Shown here piece after piece: positions 1 to 5,137 of a stretch of DNA of 5,509 nt. The position numbers were made by a program, and so were the translations under genes. Location of the stretch: contig WBXJ01000189.1 of assembly GCA_008933045.1 (NCBI GenBank), positions 1-5,509 on the forward strand. The letters are read 5' to 3'. Under the pieces are notes generated by a model, which saw only the letters and a list, made by a program, of their open reading frames with translations, ran no database searches and was not told the origin of the DNA. The stretch's first letter is position 1. Each line of letters begins with the position of its first letter. The DNA is from Verrucomicrobiota bacterium. GTDB lineage: Bacteria > Verrucomicrobiota > Verrucomicrobiia > Limisphaerales > SXQI01.

Positions 1-529
1 CCGAGGGAAAGCCGCCGAGATGATCCGTATCACGCTCGAAGGGCTCTATGAAGATTACCTCCAAGAAACCTTCGCCAATGCCAGCCAACGGTTGGAAGAA
101 ATCATTCAACTGACCCATTTCTCTCAACAGTTCACCGCGCTTGACGAATTCCTGACGCAACTTGCCCTCCTGTCCAATGTGGAAGCGGAGGAACAAAATG
201 CCACTCGAGACGACGAACAAATCAAACTCTCCTCGATCCATCAAGCAAAGGGGCTCGAATACGCGGTGGTCTTCGTCATCATGCTCTGCGATGGACTGTT
301 CCCAAGCCATCGCTCCATTGACCGCCCCGCGAGCCTTGAGGAGGAACGCCGGTTGTTCTACGTGGCAGTCACCCGCGCTAAGAAGGAACTTTATCTCACC
401 TACCCTCTCATTCGCATGACACGAGGCATGACCAACGACGCCATGCAACAACCCTCGCGCTTCTTGGAAGAAATCCCCGCGAGCCTCCTCGACGAATGGA
501 GCCTCAAATCTCCGAGCTATTACGGGTGA
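1..529 (+). CDS. uvrD: UvrD/PcrA/Rep-family DNA helicase, C-terminal part (5' truncated by window)
   Basis: This is the C-terminal end of a superfamily 1A ATP-dependent 3'-5' DNA helicase, a family that unwinds DNA in excision repair, mismatch repair and replication restart. About 175 codons are visible; the frame is open to the left edge (from base 2), so the ATG at 20 is internal and not the real start. Helicase motif V is clear at 230-259 (SSIHQAKGLE), followed by VVFVIMLCDGLFPSHRS. Motif VI follows at about 344-385 (EEERRLFYVAVTRAKK), carrying the arginine that contacts ATP gamma-phosphate in this family. After motif VI there is only a short tail with SRFLEEIP, a common ending of the 2A domain, and then TGA at 527-529. 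The Walker A and B motifs lie upstream and cannot be checked. UvrD, PcrA and Rep cannot be told apart from this end alone, so the symbol is a family label. It ends 31 bases before the oppositely oriented tRNA-Tyr. Confidence 0.93.
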   Translation, partial: RGKAAEMIRITLEGLYEDYLQETFANASQRLEEIIQLTHFSQQFTALDEFLTQLALLSNVEAEEQNATRDDEQIKLSSIHQAKGLEYAVVFVIMLCDGLFPSHRSIDRPASLEEERRLFYVAVTRAKKELYLTYPLIRMTRGMTNDAMQQPSRFLEEIPASLLDEWSLKSPSYYG

Positions 530-560
530 GCTGAGGTGATTCGAGGAAGGTGTGAGAAAA

Positions 561-646
561 TGGTGGTAGGAACTGGATTCGAACCAGTGAAGGCGTAAGC
601 CAGGAGATTTACAGTCTCCCCCCGTTGGCCACTTGGGTATCCTACC
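561..646 (-). tRNA. tRNA-Tyr (anticodon GUA)
   Basis: A complete 86-nt tRNA read on the minus strand, with the 5' end at 646. The acceptor stem GGTAGGA (646-640) pairs perfectly with TCCTACC (571-565). The discriminator base is A and CCA is encoded (563-561). The anticodon stem GGAGA/TCTCC encloses the loop CTGTAAA, whose anticodon GTA (bases 612-610) reads tyrosine codons UAU and UAC. The T arm is ACTGG-TTCGAAT-CCAGT, fully paired. The variable region has 14 bases and can form a GGC/GCC stem, the class II form usual for bacterial tRNA-Tyr. The G1-C72 pair and A73 match bacterial tyrosine identity. It lies opposite to all flanking protein genes. Nothing in the stems suggests a pseudogene. Confidence 0.98.
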
Positions 647-682
647 GCACCACTTGCGAACATCTCATCCGCAAGGGTCGAA

Positions 683-712
683 ATAATTAGGGCAAACCGC
701 GCTCCTTGTCAA
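683..712 (-). promoter_or_regulatory. Candidate sigma70-type promoter for tRNA-Tyr (minus strand)
   Basis: On the minus strand a perfect -35 hexamer TTGACA lies at 712-707. Eighteen bases further, AATTAT (688-683) is a weak -10 (3 of 6 matches, but keeping the two most conserved positions, A2 and final T). Transcription would start near 676, leaving a leader of about 30 nt before the tRNA 5' end at 646, and the stretch after the -10 is GC-rich (CGACCC), as is common for stable-RNA promoters. The -35 overlaps that of the ffh promoter by five bases. The -10 assignment is uncertain by one or two bases. Confidence 0.5.
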
Positions 713-733
713 CCCGCCACACATTGCTATAAC
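706..733 (+). promoter_or_regulatory. Candidate sigma70-type promoter for ffh with extended -10
   Basis: TTGTCA at 706-711 (5 of 6 matches to TTGACA) is followed after 16 bases by TATAAC at 728-733 (5 of 6 matches to TATAAT). The -10 is preceded by TGC at 725-727, giving the extended -10 pattern TGnTATAAC. This is the best promoter-like sequence in the window. It sits so close to ffh that transcription should begin around 740-743, that is, at or just before the ATG at 743. The hexamers are read directly; promoter activity is inferred. Confidence 0.6.
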
Positions 734-742
734 CTGACCCCG

Positions 743-2113
743 ATGTTTGAATCGTTGTCCGGTAAACTCCAAAACGTTTTTAAGAACTTGCGCGGCCTCG
801 GAAAAATCTCCGAGGAAAATATCGCCGACGCCCTCCGTGATGTGCGTCTGGCCTTATTGGATGCGGACGTTAATTTCAAAGTCGCTCGCGATTTTATCGA
901 GCGTGTGAAACAAAAATCTGTCGGTGTCGAAGTCATCCAAACTCTCCACCCGGGCCAACAGATTATCAAACTGATCAACGACGAACTTGTCGAACTGCTC
1001 GGCTCGGAAAACGCACGCCTCAACCTCGATAGCAACCCGACCGTGATCATGATGGTCGGCCTCCATGGAGCGGGTAAGACGACCTCCAGTGCCAAGCTCG
1101 CTCGCCTCATCCAAAAGCAAGGCCGCCAACCGTTGCTCGTTGCCTGCGACGTCAACCGACCCGCCGCAATGGATCAACTGGCGACTTTAGGACAACAACT
1201 TGAAATCCCCGTTTTCCTCATAAAAGGCGAGACGGACGTTCTTAAAATCGTCCGCGAAAGCCTTGAGTTTGCGAAAGCAAACCACCGCAACACCCTGATT
1301 CTTGACACAGCAGGACGGCTCCAAATTGATGAGCTGCTTGTGCAGGAACTCGTTAAAATTAAGAACATCGCTCGACCTCAAGAGATTCTGCTGGTTCTCG
1401 ATGCTGCCACGGGTCAGGAGGCGGTCAACGTCGCAACTCATTTCGACAAAGCACTCTCCATCACCGGATCCATTTTGACCAAGCTCGATGGCGATGCACG
1501 CGGAGGTGCCGCACTCAGCATGAAAGCCGTCACCGGCCAACCCATCAAATTTATGGGCGTCGGCGAAAAACTGGAGGACTTCGAACCGTTCCATCCTGAA
1601 CGCATGGCCTCGCGCATCCTTGGCATGGGCGACGTCGTCAGCCTTGTCGAGCGTGCCGCCGAAGCCATCTCCCAAGCGGACGCCCAGCGTCTCGAGGAGC
1701 GGATGAAAAAGGGCCAGTTCAGTCTCGATGATTTTCTCGAACAACTGCGCCAAATGAAAAAACTTGGCTCCCTCGAAAGCATTGTCAGCCTGCTGCCGGG
1801 AGGTGCGGAAGCGATAAAGACTGCCGACCTCTCTAAGAGCGAAAAGGAATTTCGCCGCATGGAGGGCATGATCTGCGCGATGACCATCAAGGAACGGCGT
1901 TACCCCCAGATTCTCAACGCCCGCCGCCGCCAACGGATCGCTAAAGGCAGCGGGGTCACCGTCACCGAACTCAACAACCTTCTCAACCGCTTCGGTCAAA
2001 TGCAGCAGATGATGAAGAAAATGGGTAAGTTCCAAAAAATGATGGGCCGCATGGGCGGGATGCCGGGCATGGGCGGGATGCCGGGGATGCCCGGCCTACC
2101 CGGCCGACGGTAG
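743..2113 (+). CDS. ffh: Signal recognition particle protein Ffh (SRP54 GTPase)
   Basis: Ffh binds signal sequences as they leave the ribosome and, with SRP RNA and the receptor FtsY, delivers the ribosome to the membrane translocon in a GTP-controlled cycle. The 456-residue protein has the usual family length and layout. Residues 1-95 form the helical N domain; the opening MFESLSGKLQNVFKNLRG is the typical family start and fixes the ATG at 743. The G domain has the P-loop GLHGAGKTT (106-114), DVNRPAA (136-142), DTAGR (188-192), TKLD (246-249) and DARGGAALS (251-259). ILGMGDV (292-298) begins the linker to the M domain, whose RNA-binding segment is RRRQRIAKGSG (394-404). The Met-rich end (from about 420) should line the signal-peptide groove and finishes in Met-Gly-Pro repeats. 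Differences from the commonest sequences are His at 108 (often Gln), Asn at 138 (often Tyr or Gln) and Arg at 394 where many Ffh have Ser. No Shine-Dalgarno is visible, and the promoter lies almost on the start codon. Confidence 0.97.
   Translation: MFESLSGKLQNVFKNLRGLGKISEENIADALRDVRLALLDADVNFKVARDFIERVKQKSVGVEVIQTLHPGQQIIKLINDELVELLGSENARLNLDSNPTVIMMVGLHGAGKTTSSAKLARLIQKQGRQPLLVACDVNRPAAMDQLATLGQQLEIPVFLIKGETDVLKIVRESLEFAKANHRNTLILDTAGRLQIDELLVQELVKIKNIARPQEILLVLDAATGQEAVNVATHFDKALSITGSILTKLDGDARGGAALSMKAVTGQPIKFMGVGEKLEDFEPFHPERMASRILGMGDVVSLVERAAEAISQADAQRLEERMKKGQFSLDDFLEQLRQMKKLGSLESIVSLLPGGAEAIKTADLSKSEKEFRRMEGMICAMTIKERRYPQILNARRRQRIAKGSGVTVTELNNLLNRFGQMQQMMKKMGKFQKMMGRMGGMPGMGGMPGMPGLPGRR
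2051..2086 (+). repeat. 18-bp tandem repeat (two copies) in the 3' end of ffh
   Basis: ATGGGCGGGATGCCGGGC at 2051-2068 is followed directly by a copy at 2069-2086 that differs only in the last base. Each unit encodes MGGMPG, and a partial unit (MPGLPG) follows. The repeat stays in frame, so copy number can change by slippage in steps of six residues without breaking Ffh. It lies in the flexible C-terminal tail beyond the folded M domain. Confidence 0.85.
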
Positions 2114-2115
2114 GC
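2094..2115 (+). other. Hairpin spanning the ffh stop codon
   Basis: GCCTACC (2094-2100) and GGTAGGC (2109-2115) form a perfect 7-bp stem around an 8-nt loop. The right arm contains the TAG stop of ffh (2111-2113). No run of T follows, so it does not look like a standard intrinsic terminator. It might stabilise the 3' end of the mRNA or be a by-product of GC-rich coding sequence. Confidence 0.4.
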
Positions 2116-2220
2116 GACACCTGAGAACCTTTGCAGTCGGGCATGAATTGGGTGCGGGATGATCATTAGAGCAATTCATTCAACGAGTCAGCAAATGATG
2201 GTCATTCTTATACCTAATCC

Positions 2221-2250
2221 AAGGCCGTTGATTTTCCTCATAAAGGCCGT
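2221..2250. repeat. Direct repeat AAGGCCGT, two copies, 22-bp period
   Basis: AAGGCCGT occurs at 2221-2228 and again at 2243-2250. The period of 22 bp is close to two helical turns, placing both copies on the same DNA face. Each copy runs into one hexamer of the candidate sucA promoter. This arrangement suits a dimeric regulator, but two 8-mers in an AT-rich gap can also arise by chance. Confidence 0.35.
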
Positions 2251-2255
2251 ATCTT
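2228..2255 (+). promoter_or_regulatory. Weak candidate promoter for the sucAB operon
   Basis: TTGATT (2228-2233) and TATCTT (2250-2255) lie 16 bases apart, each with 4 of 6 matches to sigma70 consensus. Transcription would start near 2262 and give a leader of about 44 nt before the sucA ATG at 2306. The match is modest, and read-through from ffh cannot be excluded. Confidence 0.3.
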
Positions 2256-2276
2256 CTCCTATTCAGTTGGGCTGCT

Positions 2277-2291
2277 AATCCGAGTTGGATT
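2277..2291 (+). other. Small hairpin in the sucA leader
   Basis: AATCC (2277-2281) and GGATT (2287-2291) can pair across a 5-nt loop, with one further T-G wobble pair outside. It lies 14 bases before the sucA start codon, in the region a ribosome would cover. With only five pairs, three of them A-T, it is weak, and any effect on translation is speculative. Confidence 0.25.
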
Positions 2292-2305
2292 GAGCGATCG
2301 TCCTT

Positions 2306-5116
2306 ATGAATAAAAATCTTCCGATGCCAGCGAGCCAGAACCTCACTTTTGTGGAGGCTCTTTACTCAGACTATTTATGCGATCCCGTTTCGGTGCCGGC
2401 AGATTGGCAATCCTACTTTAAGACCCTCACCAACGGCGATGCGCCCAGCACTTCCAGCTTTCAGCCAAAGTTTGCCGTCCGCAGTATTTTTAACCCGGCA
2501 CCCGTCGAGGTTTCAAACGGGGGAGTGGATAGCCACTTCACCGTAGAGCAAGCGAAGCTCCGCCAGGATCGTTTGGATCAGATGGTGCGATCTTTCCGAA
2601 TGCGAGGTCATATGATCGCGCAGATCAACCCTCTGGGGTTACCGCGCGCTTATCCGCCGGAATTAGAACCTGGATATTACGGTTTTACGGAGGCGGATAT
2701 GGACCGGAAATTTTCGTGTGCCACTTTGCCTCAAGAGGGGATGCGGACATTGCGCCAAATTACGGACAAACTCCGCAATACTTACTGCCGGAGTATCGGG
2801 GTTGAATACATGCACATCGACGAGCTACCCGTTCGTCGATGGTTGCGAGAGCGGATGGAAGGATCAGAAAACCGCCGCCAAATCACCCGCGAGCAACAGT
2901 TGAGGATTCTGACTCGCTTGACGGACGCGGTGACTTTCGAGGAGTTTATTCGAAAGAATTTCATCGGAGCCAAATCATTTTCACTGGAAGGTTCGGAGAG
3001 CTTAATTCCTCTCCTCGATCTGGCGATTGAACGTGCGGGAGATCATGGGACGCGGGAGATCATTATCGGCATGGCACACCGTGGACGCCTGAACGTGCTG
3101 GCCAATATTATGGGGAAAAGCCCCGGCGAAATCTTTCGAGAATTTGCAGACTCCGACCCCGACACGGCCATGGGCCATGGGGATGTAAAGTATCACAAGG
3201 GTTATAGTAAGGATTGGAAGACGGCCTCCGACAAAACAGTCCACATTTCGTTGTGCTTCAACCCGAGCCATTTGGAGTTCGTTAACCCTGTCGCATTGGG
3301 TCGCGTCCGCTCCAAGCAGGATCAGATGGACGACACGCAACACACTCGAGGCTTAGCGATTTTGATTCATGGGGATGCCGCATTCATTGGCCAAGGTGTC
3401 GCCCAAGAAAGCCTGAATCTCAGCCAATTGGAAGGCTACACCACGGGGGGCACCTTGCACATTGTCGTGAATAACCAGATCGGATTTACGACAAGCCCCA
3501 GCGATGCACGGTCGTCGAACTATTGCACGGATGTCGCGAAAATGATTGGGGTGCCAATTTTCCATGTCAACGGCGAGGATCCCGAGGCGGTCGCGCAGGT
3601 CGTCGAGTTATCCCTGGAATTTAGAGAGACCTTTCAGCGAGATGTCGTCATTGACATGTATGGCTATCGACGCCTCGGACATAACGAAACCGACGAGCCT
3701 TCTTTCACTCAGCCCTTACTGTATAAAGCCATTCAGGATCGTAAACCTGTCAGAGAAGGTTACCTCGATCACCTGCTCAAATTGGGCGGGATCACAATGA
3801 AGGATGCCCATCGCATCGGGGAAGCACGTCAGGAAGTTTTTGAAAAAGAGCTGAGCGCAGCAAAATCTCCCAATTACCAACCGCCCACGCCGAAACCCCT
3901 CACGACGTGGACAGGCCTGCAGGGTGGCCCCGACGCGCTAGCACCCGAGGTAGACACCGGTTTTCCAAAGGAACAACTGATCGAACTTGGGTTAGCACAG
4001 ACCCAGTTACCGGCAGATTTTCATCCCCATCCAAAAATTTCCAAACTACTCGCACAACGGGCGAAAATGGCGACTGGGGAAGTGCCACTCGATTGGGCGA
4101 TGGGGGAAGCACTGGCTTGGGCATCGCTGGCGACGACGGGAACCCGAGTGCGTCTCAGTGGCCAAGATGTCGGGCGTGGAACATTTAGCCATCGTCACGC
4201 GGTGTTGCATGACATTGAAACGGGTCAGAAATATATCCCGCTGCAACATCTGACATCCACGCAAGCGCCGGTAGATTTTTTCAACAGCCCACTCTCCGAA
4301 GTGGCTGTCCTAGGTTTTGAATATGGTTACAGCTTGGATTACCCTCGGGGATTGGTCATGTGGGAAGCGCAGTTTGGCGACTTCTCAAATGTCGCGCAGG
4401 TAATCATCGATCAGTTCATCGCGAGCGCGGAAGAAAAGTGGCGAAAACTAAGCGGCCTTGTGATGATGCTGCCACATGGATTCGAAGGTCAGGGGCCGGA
4501 GCATTCCAGTGCCCGATTGGAACGGTTTTTGGCAATTGCTGCCGATGACAATATTCAAGTGGTTTACCCGAGTTCTCCGGCGCAAATGTTCCATTTATTG
4601 CGCCGCCAGATCCTCCGCACCTGGCGCAAACCGCTGATCATTATGACGCCCAAGAGCGGGCTGCGACAACCCGAGGTGGTCTCTCCGCTTGAAGATTTTG
4701 CCACGGGTAGTTTTCAACGCATTATCAGCGACCAAGGCGAACGGCTGCCAAAGTCGGTCACCCGCATCCTTTTGTGTTCAGGAAAGATTTATTATGAGTT
4801 GGCAAAAAAACGCGCGGCGTTAAAGCGCGAGGATGTGGCAATCCTCCGGCTTGAGCAGCTCTATCCCTTGCGTGAGGATTTATTGGCTCAAGCGTTGGCT
4901 CCATACAACAGTGAGACACCCATTTATTGGGTGCAGGAGGAGCCTGCCAATATGGGTGCTTGGCCCTTCCTTCGTCTCACTTTCGGAGAACGACTCCTCG
5001 GTCGATTTCCGTTGTTGCTATCCTCCCGATCCGCAGCAGCCAGCCCTGCCACGGGATCGTTAAACGTCCACAAACGCGAACAAGAACAAGTTTTACAGGC
5101 CGCTTTTGCGAGTTAA
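2306..5116 (+). CDS. sucA: 2-oxoglutarate dehydrogenase E1 component (thiamine diphosphate-dependent)
   Basis: SucA (OdhA) decarboxylates 2-oxoglutarate with thiamine diphosphate and transfers the succinyl group to the lipoyl arm of E2, a TCA-cycle step in the cytoplasm. The 936 residues match full-length bacterial SucA (about 930). The N-terminal segment LTFVEALYSDYLCDPVSV (13-30), with a following Trp and YF, is the E2-docking type found in SucA. Family motifs follow: GMAHRGRLNVLANIMGK (255-271), GDVKYHKGYS (292-301) and HLEFVNPVALGRVRSKQD (322-339). The cofactor motif runs from GDAAF (356-360) to NN (389-390), then IFHVNGEDPEAV (418-429) and YRRLGHNETDEPS (454-466). The transketolase-like second half has GQDVGRGTFSHRHAV (619-633), MWEAQFGDFSN (685-695), GFEGQGPEHSSARLER (725-740) and a C-terminal VQEEPANMGAW (876-886). 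These favour SucA over the DHTKD1 (oxoadipate) type and exclude pyruvate AceE. Start ATG 2306 fits the family length, although no Shine-Dalgarno is visible. sucB follows 21 bases after the stop. Confidence 0.97.
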   Translation: MNKNLPMPASQNLTFVEALYSDYLCDPVSVPADWQSYFKTLTNGDAPSTSSFQPKFAVRSIFNPAPVEVSNGGVDSHFTVEQAKLRQDRLDQMVRSFRMRGHMIAQINPLGLPRAYPPELEPGYYGFTEADMDRKFSCATLPQEGMRTLRQITDKLRNTYCRSIGVEYMHIDELPVRRWLRERMEGSENRRQITREQQLRILTRLTDAVTFEEFIRKNFIGAKSFSLEGSESLIPLLDLAIERAGDHGTREIIIGMAHRGRLNVLANIMGKSPGEIFREFADSDPDTAMGHGDVKYHKGYSKDWKTASDKTVHISLCFNPSHLEFVNPVALGRVRSKQDQMDDTQHTRGLAILIHGDAAFIGQGVAQESLNLSQLEGYTTGGTLHIVVNNQIGFTTSPSDARSSNYCTDVAKMIGVPIFHVNGEDPEAVAQVVELSLEFRETFQRDVVIDMYGYRRLGHNETDEPSFTQPLLYKAIQDRKPVREGYLDHLLKLGGITMKDAHRIGEARQEVFEKELSAAKSPNYQPPTPKPLTTWTGLQGGPDALAPEVDTGFPKEQLIELGLAQTQLPADFHPHPKISKLLAQRAKMATGEVPLDWAMGEALAWASLATTGTRVRLSGQDVGRGTFSHRHAVLHDIETGQKYIPLQHLTSTQAPVDFFNSPLSEVAVLGFEYGYSLDYPRGLVMWEAQFGDFSNVAQVIIDQFIASAEEKWRKLSGLVMMLPHGFEGQGPEHSSARLERFLAIAADDNIQVVYPSSPAQMFHLLRRQILRTWRKPLIIMTPKSGLRQPEVVSPLEDFATGSFQRIISDQGERLPKSVTRILLCSGKIYYELAKKRAALKREDVAILRLEQLYPLREDLLAQALAPYNSETPIYWVQEEPANMGAWPFLRLTFGERLLGRFPLLLSSRSAAASPATGSLNVHKREQEQVLQAAFAS

Positions 5117-5137
5117 CTATTCAATTCGCAACCCACT

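Larger units (their letters stand above)
2114..2305. other. Intergenic region between ffh and sucA (192 bp)
   Basis: No gene or RNA is recognised here. The stretch is richer in A+T than its flanks. It holds an 8-bp inverted repeat, ATGAATTG (2143-2150) with CAATTCAT (2172-2179), whose 21-base spacer includes the palindrome ATGATCAT (2159-2166). A second, short inverted repeat is AATGA-tgg-TCATT (2194-2206). CTAATCC occurs at 2214-2220 and again at 2275-2281. A candidate sucA promoter and a small hairpin just before sucA are listed separately. There is no GC-rich stem with a T tract, so the end of the ffh transcript is not defined by sequence. Confidence 0.6.

Noticed and set aside
20..22. ATG at 20 as the start of a small separate gene
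   Set aside because: The frame is open to the window edge, and the product is the C-terminal end of a helicase lacking its nucleotide-binding motifs, so this is an internal Met of a truncated gene.
162..419. An 85-codon plus-strand frame inside the helicase gene
   Set aside because: It is an out-of-frame reading of helicase motifs V and VI; the helicase frame is the one with family motifs.
530..560. Terminator between the helicase and tRNA-Tyr
   Set aside because: On the minus strand TTTT follows the CCA, but no separate stem-loop precedes it; on the plus strand there is no stem with a T run. The spacer is only 31 bases.
727..1177. Two overlapping open frames of 142 and 107 codons antisense to the start of ffh
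   Set aside because: Their translations are low in recognisable motifs, they overlap each other and the conserved ffh N domain, and the only promoter-like sequence on that strand (minus strand, 683-712) points into the tRNA, not into them.
1187..2035. A 282-codon open frame antisense to ffh
   Set aside because: It lies wholly inside ffh, whose protein is conserved end to end. The antisense translation shows no recognisable domain and has no start signal; long antisense frames are common opposite such genes.
2051..2104. CRISPR-like or mobile repeat
   Set aside because: The units are adjacent with no spacers, in frame with ffh, and explained by its Met-Gly-Pro tail.
3002..3343. A 113-codon antisense frame inside sucA, and other frames within 2349-5063
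   Set aside because: All overlap the SucA frame, which has conserved motifs throughout; none shows a domain, and none has an independent start signal.
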